Shown here: in pieces, positions 1 through 9,600 of the stretch
Numbering within the stretch: position 1 is the stretch's first letter
Layout: every line of letters begins with the position of its first letter
Assembly (NCBI GenBank): GCA_036675475.1
Contig: JAKFEY010000006.1
Location: 1-46,302 of the forward strand
DNA length: 46,302 nt
Direction: 5' to 3'
Source: JALYRV01 sp036675475
GTDB taxonomy: Bacteria; Acidobacteriota; Vicinamibacteria; Vicinamibacterales; SCN-69-37
Made by a program: the position numbers and the translations under genes
The notes under the pieces: model-generated
The model's database searches: none
What the model was told of the DNA's origin: nothing
Seen by the model: the letters and a program-made list of their open reading frames with translations, nothing else

Positions 1-124
1 CGGGCGCAGCGGGCGCGGCCGCGGGTGCCGGCGGCGGCGCCGGCGCGTCCGGCGCGCTCTTCGGCGCGCAGGCGGCGGCGGTAATGCCGATCGCCAGCGA
101 CCAGATAATCAGTGATCTCTTCAT
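1..124 (-). CDS. Putative lipoprotein, N-terminal part only
   Basis: Reading leftwards from the ATG at 124 gives a short positively charged start, a hydrophobic stretch (SLIIWSLAIGITAAAC) and a cysteine at residue 19 preceded by three alanines, which resembles a lipoprotein signal. After the cysteine the sequence turns into a proline/alanine-rich spacer (residues about 20-41) and runs off the window. The ATG overlaps the TGA of the DUF305 gene in an ATGA, so the two are probably translationally coupled. The function cannot be judged because the folded domain lies outside the window. The lipoprotein call rests on the signal alone. Confidence 0.6.
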   Translation of the reverse strand, partial: MKRSLIIWSLAIGITAAACAPKSAPDAPAPPPAPAAAPAAP

Positions 125-705
125 TTGCCCTCCCCGAGCATCTTCGTCATTAACTGAATCTCAGTCGTCTGATCCGCGTACACATCCGACGCGAAGCGGA
201 ACACGGTTTCATCCTGCGCGGCCCCGTACGACTTGAACAGGGTGTCCACCATCGAGATCGCGCCTTGATGGTGCTTGATCATGTATTCGAGGAACAGCGC
301 GTCGAACGCGGGCCCGCGCGCCTTGTTCAACTTCTCGAGCTCCTCGGCGCTCAGCATGCCGGGCATCAGCATGTCGTGCTCCATGCCGTTGGGCATCGTC
401 ATGCGATGGTGCGTGGCGTTGGCGTCGGGCACCGGCAGGCCGCGATCGCTCAGCCACGTCTGCATGAGCGCGATCTCGTCTTTCTGCGCCACCACGATGC
501 GCTCGGCAAGAATGCGAAGGTCCTCGCGCGTCGTGTGCGTGGGCACCCAGCCGGCAATGAGCACCGCCTGGGCGTGATGCGGAATCATGCCCGACATGAA
601 CTCGACGTCGGCCACGCTGTGCGGATAATGGCCGGGCGGCAGGGCCGTGGCCGGCGGCTGCTGAGCAAGCAGCAGCATGCCCAGCAGAATCGATAAAGAA
701 AGCAT
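121..705 (-). CDS. DUF305 family protein, Met/His-rich, secreted
   Basis: A 194-residue protein with an N-terminal hydrophobic segment (residues 1-14) that is probably a signal peptide or anchor. It carries the two DUF305 hallmarks, MIPHHAQA (His43-His44) and MIKHHQGA (His145-His146), each within helices of a ferritin-like four-helix arrangement. Between them residues 98-117 are rich in His and Met (THH, MEHDMLMPGM), the kind of side chains that bind copper. Some DUF305 members, such as cyanobacterial CopM, bind copper; a periplasmic copper or metal role here is inference. The start at 705 is chosen because longer readings enter the upstream peptidase gene. It follows the M1 peptidase after about 60 bp and overlaps the next lipoprotein gene by 4 bases. 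Confidence 0.85.
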   Translation of the reverse strand: MLSLSILLGMLLLAQQPPATALPPGHYPHSVADVEFMSGMIPHHAQAVLIAGWVPTHTTREDLRILAERIVVAQKDEIALMQTWLSDRGLPVPDANATHHRMTMPNGMEHDMLMPGMLSAEELEKLNKARGPAFDALFLEYMIKHHQGAISMVDTLFKSYGAAQDETVFRFASDVYADQTTEIQLMTKMLGEGK

Positions 706-766
706 GCTGGATGGTATCGCAGCGCCAAAGCCCGCGCCAGCGGAGCCGCAACCTGAACGGCGCGCG

Positions 767-3196
767 CTACCGCGCGGCGCGGAACAACGGGTCGGCCGAT
801 GCAAGCAGCACCCACTTCAGCCGCGGCGGATAGTCGCCCGGCAGGCCGTCGATGAATGTCCGCACGGTCGCGGCCGCTTCAGCGCTCTGGTGCCCGCTGA
901 GCGTCGCGTCAGCCCAGCGTTTGGGGAAGAAGATGTCGCCGGTGCGCTGAATCTCGTGCACGAGCTCGAGCGCCGGCCGGATGAAGCGCGCGGAGCCGTC
1001 GGCACGCAGCGGGTGGTGCAGATACCGCGCGGCCTCGAGCACCCAGGCCTCACGGCGGCGGTTATTCACGTCCTTCAGGCTCTCGAAGAACGCGGCGCGC
1101 ACCTCGGCGTCGCGAGAGACGGCGGGCATGACGAACGTAAACCGCGCCTTGCGATCGGGATTCGTGAACCGTGACAGCTGCGTCCGCAGAATCTCTTCGG
1201 CGGCCGGCACGTCCCGCACGGCAAGGTCCAGCGCAAGCTCCGCCTCGTCAGCCTCCGACAGGGGCACACCCGGAATCAGGATGTCGCGACGCCAGACCCG
1301 CTCCAGCCACGTCACCGTCTCCGGCGTGGTGGCCACACTTCGAATCGTGTTGAACCACGTCGTCTTCAGGCTGGTCGACGCGGCGCCTTCGAGGCCCCGG
1401 CGCACGACCGCCTCGACGCGAGGCGCAAGCGCGGGCCGCTCCGCTGCGGGCGTGAAGCGCCAGAACGCTTCGCGCAGGTACGACAGCATCTGCGTGACGA
1501 GCAGCTCGTTCTGCTCGACGGCGAGCGACGTGAGCAGCGTGTCGAGCACACGCGAGGCCGGCACGCGCCCCTCGAGCATGTTCTCCCACAGCGTCACGAG
1601 CGCGGCGCCGCGCGTGAGCGGATCCTCGATGCGGTGCAGCGACGTCGTCAGATAGTCGAGCGTGGCGGCGTCGAGCGCGAAATCGCCGTAGCCGACGCCG
1701 TCACCATTCGGAAGCACCGCGCCCGGCGCGAGTGTCACCGGATGGAGCAGCGAGTCCTGAAAGCGCTCGAGCCCCTTGCGGCCGCGCCCTTCAATCCATG
1801 CCTCGCTCCAGGCCCGGAGGTCCGCCCCGGTGCGGGCATCGAGCAACGCCACGAGATCGGACCAGGTGGCATTCCCGTAGGCATGGCCGCGGAGATACGC
1901 GCGCAGGCCGTCGCGCATCGTCTCCGCGCCGATCAGCAGCTCCAGCTGCCGCATCGCGATCGGCGCCTTCTGATAAATGATCGCGCCGTACAGTGAGCCG
2001 GCTTCATTCAGGTTGGCCAGCTCCTGGCGGATCGGATTCGCGCCCTCCGTGCGGTCCACGTCATACGCGCTCGGATAGTGGCTGAAGAGAAACCGCAGCT
2101 CGTGATTCACTTCGGGAAATGAGGGATTCACGATCTTCGCGGCCATGACATTCGCGAAGACCTCCTTCATCCACACGTCGTTGAACCACGTCATCGTCAC
2201 CAGATCGCCAAACCACATGTGCGCGGTCTCGTGCGCGATGAGGCTCGCGCGGCCGAGCATCTGGTTCTGCGTCGCGGCCTCGTCGAGCAGCAGGCTCGAC
2301 GCGTTGTAGAACACGGCGCCGGGATGCTCCATGCCGCCGAACTGGAACGATGGAATCAACACGAAGTCGAACTTGCCGAACGGATAGGCAATGCCGGTGT
2401 AGTCCTCGAGCCAGGCGACGGCGGTGGCGTGCAGGTCGAAGATGGCGTCGCGATTGCGCGCCACTTTCGCCGCGTCGGTTTCGCGATGCAGGAACCGGAA
2501 CGTCCGCCCGTTGCGCTCGCCCTGTTCGACGTCGAATTTCCCGGCGGCGAAGCTGAATAGATAGGTCGACAGCGGCTGCGTTTCGGCAAACCGCATCGTT
2601 TGCCGCAGCGCGTCAATCTGCCGCGAGGCCTCCGCGCCGTTCGAGACGGCGCGCCAGTCGTGAGGCACTTCGAGCGTCAGCGTCCAGCGCGCCTTGAGAT
2701 CGGGCTGATCGAACACCGGCATGGCCAGCGAGGCCCGCGCGGGCACGAACAGGGCATAGAGGAACTCATCGTTGCGGTTCAACGACTCTTCGCCCGCATG
2801 GAACGCAAACGTCACGGTGTTTGCGCCTTCCTCGAGAGCGCTCTCAGGGATGACGATGTGGCCGTTCTCGATTCGCGGTGTGAGGGCGTCGCCGTTGGCG
2901 GTGACGGCGAGCAGTTTCTCAACCGGCTGCGCGAAATCAAACGCGAGCGACTCGCCGGCCTCACGCAGCGTGAACGTCGCGGTCAGCTTCCCGGGGATGG
3001 GCTGATCCCTGCGCTCGGGAATCGACAGCATGACGTCGTAGCGCAGGTCCGACACGCGGTGCGCGCGGTCCTCGGCAAGCGTCTGCGGGATGCCGGCCTC
3101 GGGAGGCGCAGGCTCCCGCCGCGATTTGATCTGCATGACGACGGGGACGGCGATCACGATCGCCGCGACGAGAATGAGAACGACTCTGGCTTTCAC
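767..3196 (-). CDS. M1 family zinc metallopeptidase, membrane-anchored
   Basis: An 809-residue protein starting with GTG. Residues 4-22 form one hydrophobic segment that should hold it in the inner membrane facing the periplasm, or act as an uncleaved signal. The zinc site is complete: HETAH at 322-326 and the third ligand Glu345 in KEVFAN, 18 residues later. The substrate-binding motif is GGMEH at 287-291, where many aminopeptidase N relatives have GAMEN; Tyr409 (IIYQK) is the likely transition-state tyrosine. The C-terminal 300 residues resemble the helical ERAP1-C-like domain. The expected role is release of N-terminal amino acids from peptides. The GTG overlaps the stop of the acetamidase-like gene (GTGA), so the two are coupled. 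Confidence 0.9.
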   Translation of the reverse strand: MKARVVLILVAAIVIAVPVVMQIKSRREPAPPEAGIPQTLAEDRAHRVSDLRYDVMLSIPERRDQPIPGKLTATFTLREAGESLAFDFAQPVEKLLAVTANGDALTPRIENGHIVIPESALEEGANTVTFAFHAGEESLNRNDEFLYALFVPARASLAMPVFDQPDLKARWTLTLEVPHDWRAVSNGAEASRQIDALRQTMRFAETQPLSTYLFSFAAGKFDVEQGERNGRTFRFLHRETDAAKVARNRDAIFDLHATAVAWLEDYTGIAYPFGKFDFVLIPSFQFGGMEHPGAVFYNASSLLLDEAATQNQMLGRASLIAHETAHMWFGDLVTMTWFNDVWMKEVFANVMAAKIVNPSFPEVNHELRFLFSHYPSAYDVDRTEGANPIRQELANLNEAGSLYGAIIYQKAPIAMRQLELLIGAETMRDGLRAYLRGHAYGNATWSDLVALLDARTGADLRAWSEAWIEGRGRKGLERFQDSLLHPVTLAPGAVLPNGDGVGYGDFALDAATLDYLTTSLHRIEDPLTRGAALVTLWENMLEGRVPASRVLDTLLTSLAVEQNELLVTQMLSYLREAFWRFTPAAERPALAPRVEAVVRRGLEGAASTSLKTTWFNTIRSVATTPETVTWLERVWRRDILIPGVPLSEADEAELALDLAVRDVPAAEEILRTQLSRFTNPDRKARFTFVMPAVSRDAEVRAAFFESLKDVNNRRREAWVLEAARYLHHPLRADGSARFIRPALELVHEIQRTGDIFFPKRWADATLSGHQSAEAAATVRTFIDGLPGDYPPRLKWVLLASADPLFRAAR

Positions 3197-4215
3197 TTGA
3201 AGATGTTCTTGGGCATCGTGACGTGCACGCCGAGGTTCGGAAGGTCGACCAGCTGCGTGATGGCCACGTTGCCGGCAATGCTGGTGAGCTGATACGCCTG
3301 CTGCCGCGTCAGCCCCTTCGTCTCCACCAGGAAGTCGACCATCTGTTGAATGGCGGTCTTCGTCGCGACGACCAGGTCTGGGTCGGTGGCCATGCTGATG
3401 TAGTCGGTCGCCGTCTCGGCGCGCGGCCAGGTGAGCGTCATGTCCTTGCGCACCGTCAGCTGCAGGCGCCCGCGCAACGACGTCTCGATGGCCGTCTGGT
3501 TGACTTCGCCGTCACCCTGCGCCGCGTGGCCGTCGCCAACCTCGAACAACGCGCCTTTTACGAAGACTGGGATGTAAAGCGTGGAGCCGGCCGTCAGCGC
3601 GCGGTTGTCGAGATTGCCGGCGTGCCGGCCTGGCGGATTGCTGCTCACGCGGCCAAGCTCCGGCGCCGGTGCCACCCCCATGCTGCCGAAGAACGGTTTG
3701 AGCGGAATGACGATGCCGGGCGCGAATTCCGCGGTCATCGTCTTGCGGTCGAGCGGAATGATGGTCGTCCGCGGCCCGGAACCGCAGTTCTCGCGCAGAT
3801 AGCCGCTGCACCCGTTGTAGCCGTAGTCGATCGACAGATCGATCGACAGCACCTTGACCTCGAGCACGTCGCCCGGCTCGGCGCCTTCCACGTAGACCGG
3901 CCCCGTCAGGATGTGGCCGCCCGGCCCGCGGCGATCCCCGGTGACCTGCGACACGACCGCGCGAAGCGATGGCTGGATGCGATCCGCGGCCACGCCGGCG
4001 CGCTCGAGGCCGGCCGGCGAGTTCGTCAGCAGGGTGTCGACGTCGATGATGTCGCCAGACGCGATGCGAAGCACCGGAGCTGACTCCGACCAGTAATGGC
4101 CGTACGCGACGGTGTCGGGCGTGGCTTCGAGGCGATGGGTTCGCGGACCGCGCTCCTGCGCGGTCAGCGCGGAGGCGGCGACGATGAACAGCGACGCGGC
4201 GGCGAGCGGCTTCAC
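3193..4215 (-). CDS. Acetamidase/formamidase family protein, exported
   Basis: A 340-residue FmdA/AmdA-type protein. It begins with a cleavable-looking signal peptide (MKPLAAASLFIVAASALTAQ), whereas the classic formamidase and acetamidase enzymes are cytoplasmic. Family features are the early HYWSES segment, the repeated GDxxxV beta strands (SGDIIDVDT, PGDVLEVKV), GHILTGPVYV, the central GVAPAPELGRVSSNPPGRHAGNLD region and GDGHAAQGDGEV, followed by a helical C-terminal segment (LTRQQAYQLTSIAGNVAITQLVD). Family members hydrolyse short-chain amides to ammonia and an acid; the substrate of exported members is not known to me. The start is GTG at 4215. It sits between PBP1C and the M1 peptidase and is coupled to the latter. 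Confidence 0.85.
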   Translation of the reverse strand: MKPLAAASLFIVAASALTAQERGPRTHRLEATPDTVAYGHYWSESAPVLRIASGDIIDVDTLLTNSPAGLERAGVAADRIQPSLRAVVSQVTGDRRGPGGHILTGPVYVEGAEPGDVLEVKVLSIDLSIDYGYNGCSGYLRENCGSGPRTTIIPLDRKTMTAEFAPGIVIPLKPFFGSMGVAPAPELGRVSSNPPGRHAGNLDNRALTAGSTLYIPVFVKGALFEVGDGHAAQGDGEVNQTAIETSLRGRLQLTVRKDMTLTWPRAETATDYISMATDPDLVVATKTAIQQMVDFLVETKGLTRQQAYQLTSIAGNVAITQLVDLPNLGVHVTMPKNIFK

Positions 4216-4236
4216 AGGGAAAGTTATATCTGAAGC

Positions 4237-4265
4237 GTGGTCGCAGACCTAAAGGTCTGCGCCAC
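4237..4265. repeat. Small palindromic repeat (GCAGACCT type)
   Basis: A near-perfect inverted repeat: GTGG, one unpaired T, CGCAGACCT, a two-base AA turn, AGGTCTGCG, CCAC. It fills most of the 64-bp gap between pbpC and the acetamidase-like gene. A related palindrome lies inside pbpC at 6575-6598, and both are followed by a tail similar to CCACCC...GCTACC. The hairpin could affect mRNA stability between the two genes; that is inference. Confidence 0.8.
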
Positions 4266-4279
4266 CCCCGGGGCCTGCG

Positions 4280-6619
4280 CTACCGTACGACGAAGGTGAC
4301 GCGCGCGGTGCGGCCGCGTGAATCGCGCGCGACGAGGGTGTGGCGTCCGGGTGCCAGCGGCCAGTCGAGCGCGCGCGCGGCATCCGAACGGCCGGCGTCG
4401 CGGCCGTCAATCGTCCAGTGCACCTCGCCCGATGCGCCGTCGGCGGTAAGCGGCAGCGACTGGAACTCGGCGCGCAGTGTGGGATCGATCAGATACACCG
4501 CGTCGGACATCGGCGTCACGATTCGAAATCCAGCCGCGCGCGCCGCCGGCGTGTTCGAGGCGCGGAGGAGGCGCGGCACGTCGAAGCCTTCCGCGGCCGC
4601 CCAGCGTCGATACTCGTCGGGCCAGTGCGTCACGACCGCCGCGCCGTCGTGCGCGTGCCACGAGCAGGACGGCCGTCGGCCCGCGCGCGTCCACTCGAGC
4701 CCCCGCCGCGGACATGCCGCGCCGGCGGTCATACCCGACAACAGACAGATCTCCCGCCGCTCCACATCGTCAGGCTTCGCGAGAATCGGCGTCATGTCGA
4801 AGAGATCGCGGCCGGCATGTTCGGCGGCGGCAAGCATGGCGGCCTGAAAGATGGGGCCCGCGCCCGAGATGCCCGACGAGCCGATCAGCGGCGTGCGATC
4901 GAAGTTGCCGACCCAGACGCCGACGGTGACGTCGCGCGTGTAGCCAATCACCCAGTTGTCCCGATATGCCTGCGACGTGCCGGTTTTCACGGCGACGGGG
5001 AAGGGGAACTCCAGCACGTTGCCGCGGCCGAAGGCATACGCGCGGGCGTCGGCATCGGTGAGGATGTCGGTGACCCACCACGCCGTGCGATACGACACGA
5101 AGCGCGCGTCGCTGTCGCCGTTCTCGCGCGGCGCCGGACGGCCGTCGATCTCGCGCACCGCGACCGTGTCTCGCCGCACCCCGCCGCGGGCGATGCCGGC
5201 ATACGCGGCCACGAGTTCATCGAGCCGCACTTCGGCATTGCCGAGCGTCAGGCCCAGTCCATAATGCGCCGCCGATCGATCGAACGTGCTGAAGCCCGCG
5301 CGCGTGAGCATCCGCTGAAGACGTGGAATGCCGATGCCGGCCGCAAGGGCCACCGCGGGAACGTTTTCCGATCCGGCGAGCGCGACGCGCGCCAGCATCG
5401 GGCCGCGGTAGCGTCCGTCATAGTTCTCCGGGCGGTAGCTGACGCCTTGCTCGGCAGTCGGAAACTCCGTCGGGATGTCGGGCAGCAGCGAGGCCGGGTC
5501 ATAGCCGCTCTCGAACGCGAGCGCGTACGTGAAGGGCTTGAGCGCGGAGCCCGGCTGCCGCGGTGATGCCGCGCCGTTGATGGCGCCGCCATCTTCGGCT
5601 GAGAAGTTGCCCGAGCCTTCCCACGCCAGCCATTCGCCGCTGCGGTTGTCGAGCACCACGACCGCCGCGTGGCGCGCGCCGACGGCGTCGAGCTGCGCGC
5701 GATGCGCGGCCACGATGCCTTCGATGTCGCGCTGCAGGCGGGCGTCGATGGTGGTGACGATGCGGGCGGCGGGAGCGGAGCGTGCGGCCAGCACCATCTG
5801 CACGAAGTGCGGCGCCAGGAAGGCCGGGCTCGCGGGCGCGGGCGTCACGCGTTCGGCAAGCGCGGACGCGAGCGCCGCGCCGTTCAGCGCGCCGCCCTGG
5901 GCCATGCGGCGCAGGATCCAGTGCGCGCGATCCAGCGCGCGCGTGGCGTCGACGCGCGGGTTGAAGCGCGAGGGCTGCTGCGGCAGCGCCGCGAGGTACG
6001 CCGCCTGCGCCGGCGTGAGCTGCGCCGGCTCGACGCCGAAGTACTCGAGGCTTGCGCGCCGGATGCCGGCGATCTGATTGCCGTACGGCGCAAGCGTGAG
6101 ATACAGCGAAAGGATTTCGTCCTTGCTGCGCCGGCCCTCGAGCCGCCATGCCAGCAGCGACTCGCGGATTTTCGCGCCGATCGTCCGCGCGCGCTGCCGG
6201 CCGGCCTCGCGATCGAGCAGCATGCGCGCCACCTGCTGCGTCAGCGTGGAGCCGCCCTGGCCGCCGCCATACCGCGCGTTGACCCAGAGCGAGCGCGCGA
6301 TGGCGAGCGGATCGATGCCAGGATGGCGGCGGAAGCGCGAGTCTTCCGCGGCGAGCGTCGCGTCCACGACATGCGCGGGCAGTGCGGCCGCGTCGACCGG
6401 ATCGCCGCGCATACCGTCCGCGTTGCGCGCGGCATAGAGCGTGGCGCCGTGACGATCGAGCACCAGCGTGCCCGGCGCGGCGGATCGCTCGATCAGCTTC
6501 ACCGGCAGTGGCCAGTAGCGCGCGGCGCCGAGCGCGAGAATGACGATGGCGGCCGCGAGGGCGCGCCGTCGCCACGCAGGCCTGAAGGCCTGCGCCACCC
6601 ACGCTACCCAGCGCTTCAT
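4280..6619 (-). CDS. pbpC: Penicillin-binding protein 1C
   Basis: A 779-residue class A penicillin-binding protein of the PBP1C type. After a transmembrane helix (about 19-34) comes the GT51 glycosyltransferase with EDSRFRRHPGID (92-103) and GGSTLTQQVAR (122-132). The transpeptidase follows: SALK with the nucleophile Ser358, the SEN motif at 417-419, and KTGTS at 545-549. The last 90 or so residues form the BiPBP_C beta-sandwich domain typical of PBP1C. It polymerises and cross-links peptidoglycan at the outer face of the inner membrane. The start overlaps the stop of the macroglobulin gene (ATGA), the same order as yfhM-pbpC in Escherichia coli. Residues 8-16 (VAQAFRPAW) are encoded by an inserted palindromic repeat. 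Confidence 0.95.
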   Translation of the reverse strand: MKRWVAWVAQAFRPAWRRRALAAAIVILALGAARYWPLPVKLIERSAAPGTLVLDRHGATLYAARNADGMRGDPVDAAALPAHVVDATLAAEDSRFRRHPGIDPLAIARSLWVNARYGGGQGGSTLTQQVARMLLDREAGRQRARTIGAKIRESLLAWRLEGRRSKDEILSLYLTLAPYGNQIAGIRRASLEYFGVEPAQLTPAQAAYLAALPQQPSRFNPRVDATRALDRAHWILRRMAQGGALNGAALASALAERVTPAPASPAFLAPHFVQMVLAARSAPAARIVTTIDARLQRDIEGIVAAHRAQLDAVGARHAAVVVLDNRSGEWLAWEGSGNFSAEDGGAINGAASPRQPGSALKPFTYALAFESGYDPASLLPDIPTEFPTAEQGVSYRPENYDGRYRGPMLARVALAGSENVPAVALAAGIGIPRLQRMLTRAGFSTFDRSAAHYGLGLTLGNAEVRLDELVAAYAGIARGGVRRDTVAVREIDGRPAPRENGDSDARFVSYRTAWWVTDILTDADARAYAFGRGNVLEFPFPVAVKTGTSQAYRDNWVIGYTRDVTVGVWVGNFDRTPLIGSSGISGAGPIFQAAMLAAAEHAGRDLFDMTPILAKPDDVERREICLLSGMTAGAACPRRGLEWTRAGRRPSCSWHAHDGAAVVTHWPDEYRRWAAAEGFDVPRLLRASNTPAARAAGFRIVTPMSDAVYLIDPTLRAEFQSLPLTADGASGEVHWTIDGRDAGRSDAARALDWPLAPGRHTLVARDSRGRTARVTFVVR
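6575..6598. repeat. Palindromic repeat inside the pbpC N-terminus
   Basis: CGCAGGCCT, a two-base turn, AGGCCTGCG, then CCAC. The palindrome matches the intergenic copy at 4237-4265 in layout and in its flanking CCACC...GCTACC. Read on the minus strand it codes for VAQAFRPAW in the cytoplasmic N-terminal tail of PBP1C, just before the membrane helix, where an extra few residues would be tolerated. Confidence 0.8.
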
Positions 6620-9600
6620 TTTCGGATCACCACTTTGGCCGGTGCCGAGCGGCCGTTCACTTCCGGCTCGTACATCTGCTCGACCCAGGCGGGCGCCGCC
6701 AGGAACGTGCCCGAGGTCGTCGCGCGCACGAGATACGAAAACTCGTGGCGGCCGTCGCCGAGGCGCGTGGCAAACAGCTGCACGCGGTCATCGAGCTTTT
6801 CCACGTGGTCGAAGCCGCCGCGGCGCATGCGCTCGAGCCAGCTGGCGTCGTCCTCGCCGCGCTCGCCCTCGACCGAGGCTTCGCGCGCCAGGTCGCGCGC
6901 GGTCGTCACGAACCAGCCCTCGACGGCTTCGAAACCGGCCGGCAGCGGATCGGTGACGGCCACGAAGCGCCGCTCGGAGGGCGTGGTGATGGTGAGCACC
7001 ACGCGAACGAGATCGCCCGCGGCGTATGTCGACGCCGCCGGCGCCGTGCCGTGCTCGACGAACGGCTCGAAGCGGCGCTCGATGCGGAAGCCGTTCTCGC
7101 GCGCGTCGAGATCGGCGGGCTCGAGCTGATAGCGCAGGCGCGCGCCGTAGAAGAGCGTGCCGGCGCCCTGCTTCTCGAACACGAGCTCGCGCGTCGCGGC
7201 GCCGGCCGCCGACAGCACGTCGGCCATCGGCACCAGCGTGCTCACGGCCGATGTCGACCGGCCGCGGAATTCGGCAGCGGCCACCTGGCGGGTGCCGAGC
7301 GTAGCGGTGGCGCTGAAGTCCGGGGTCACCGACTCGACTGCGTGGTAGTACTTCACCAGCGCGTCGAGCGCCATCGCGTTCTCCTGCGTGTCGTTCCAGC
7401 GGCCGTTCGCACGCGCGCCGAGAAGGTGGCGCGCCATGCGCGGCGCCAGGTCGCCCGCGGTACCGCGCTCGATGAGTCCGGCCATCACGATGGCCGTCGA
7501 GCGCACGTTCGAGCTCCACAGCCAGAGCAGCTCGGGATCGTCGAGCTCGTCGACGTGGGCCGACGCCGACTCGGCGCGAATCGCGTTGCGGATGCGGCGC
7601 TCGAGATCGGCAAGGCGCGGATCGGCCGCGTTCTCCGTGCGCATCGCGTCGGCGAGGTACGACAGCGCGAACACCGGCATGCGATCGACGTACCCGTACA
7701 GGCGCGTGACCGTGGCATCCTGCGGCCGTTTGCCGCGCGCCAGCGTGCGCGCGGTGAAGGCCTGCCACGCGGTGTAGGCCGTCATCCACGCGGGGTTGGC
7801 GCCCGCCGGCTGCGCCAGCGCGCGCTCGAGATAACCGTAGGTGGTGTCGAGCTGCGGCCCCTCGACGCGATAGCCGAGCGCGATCGCGGTCTGCAGCACG
7901 TGCGCGACGTAGCTCGAAAGATACGGCGACCGCGTGCCGCACTGGCCCGGCCAGAACGCAAACCCGCCGTCGCCGCACTGGAAGGCCAGCAGCTCGTCGA
8001 CCGCCTCCTGCGCGCGCGTCTTCAGATCGGCGGGCGCGAGGCTCTCGAGGCGGAAGGCCTCGCCGAGATCCGCCGCGAGCATCAGCGCAAGCGTGCGCGA
8101 TGCGCGCTGCTCGACGCAGCCGTAGGGATATTCGACCAGGTAGCGCGCGCCTTCGCCGAGTCCGGCAAGCGCCGTCGAGGCGAGATCCAGTCGTAAGCCG
8201 CCGGCATGCGGCAGCACGCCGGCCGGCGCCACAATCGGGATGGCGCTTCGATCCGCCGTCTGCCCGTGCGCGGCAACCGTTTCCCACGGCGCCACCGCAC
8301 CGATCGAGATCGGAATCTCGAACGCGTCCGACTCGCCGTTGAGCCTGACGCGCACGCGGACGCGCGCGAGGCCCGGCTCAATCGCGACGGCATCGAACGG
8401 CACATTCACCGTCGCGCCGGCCGCAACCTGCACGCGCGCGCTGGCCGCGCCCTCAATCCGCAGCCGCGCCGGATCCGCGCTCTCAATCGTGACGGTGGCG
8501 GCGCCGCCGCGCCGCAGGGTGTTGGTCACCGCCGCGCCGAGCGACGCGCGATCGCCGGGCGTGAGAAAGCGGGGAAGCACCGGTCTGAGCGTGACGGGCC
8601 GGCTCACGCGAATCGTCGCGCGGCCTGCTCCAAAGCGCGAGGCCGTATCCGCGGCCACCGCCATAATCCGGTAGCTCGTCATCGACTCCGGCAGCTTCAC
8701 CTCGGTCGACGCGCGGCCGTTGCTGCCGGTCTCGACCGATCCGAGCCAGAACGCGAGCACGCGGAAGTCGCGCCGCAGATCCGTCGCCACGCCGCCTCCG
8801 CCGCCGTCGGTCGCGCCCTTCGGCGTGAGCACGCGGCGGCTGACGATGCGCTCGCGCGAGTCGGCTGTCATGACCTGCAGCATCTCGCGCTCGTACACCG
8901 CGCCGAGCACGTCGGGCGCGTCGAAGCCGGTCAGCTGCAGCACGCCCTCGTCGACGGCCCACAAGGTGACTTCGCTCGCCGCGCCGCGGCCGTTCGCGTC
9001 CTTGACCTCCACCGACACACGCGCGTTGCTCGCCGGCCGGTACTCCTCGCGGTTTGCCGTCACCTTCACATCCAGCCGCTTCCGCGCATCGTCCACCATC
9101 AGCTCGGCATAGCCGAGGCGGAAGGCGGGCTTGCCGGGATCGGAGCCGTCGCGGCCCGGGTCCGTGGAGCTGCGGCCTTTGACGAGCAGCACGGAGACAT
9201 ACACGTTGGGGATGTCGGCCTCGGTGAGCGGCACGTCAATCGTCTGCTGCGTCGACGTGAGCGTGAACGTGCGGTGCGAGCGCACGCGCTCGCGCTCAAC
9301 GGTCACGAGCGCCGTGGCTGTTTCCCACGGCGACTGAATCATCAGCTTCGCGGATTCGCCGGGCCGCCAGGTCTGCTTCTCGGGAACCAGATCGATGCGC
9401 TGATGGTCGTACCGCTGCCAGGCCGTATAGCCCTGGCCCATCGCATAGAACTCCCATTCGGTCGTCGACACGCGGCCGCTGGCATCCGTTGCGGATGCGG
9501 CGACTTCATACGATCCGCCTTCAGGCGCCGTCAGCGTGACAGGCACCGGGTCGGCGGCCGTGACCACGCGAGTTGTGGCGATCGGCGTGACGCGGCGCTC

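Noticed and set aside
4213..4230. TATAAC on the minus strand as a -10 element for the acetamidase-like gene
   Set aside because: It is only 8 bp from the GTG, would require a leaderless mRNA, and no -35 is visible; the gene is more simply read through from pbpC.
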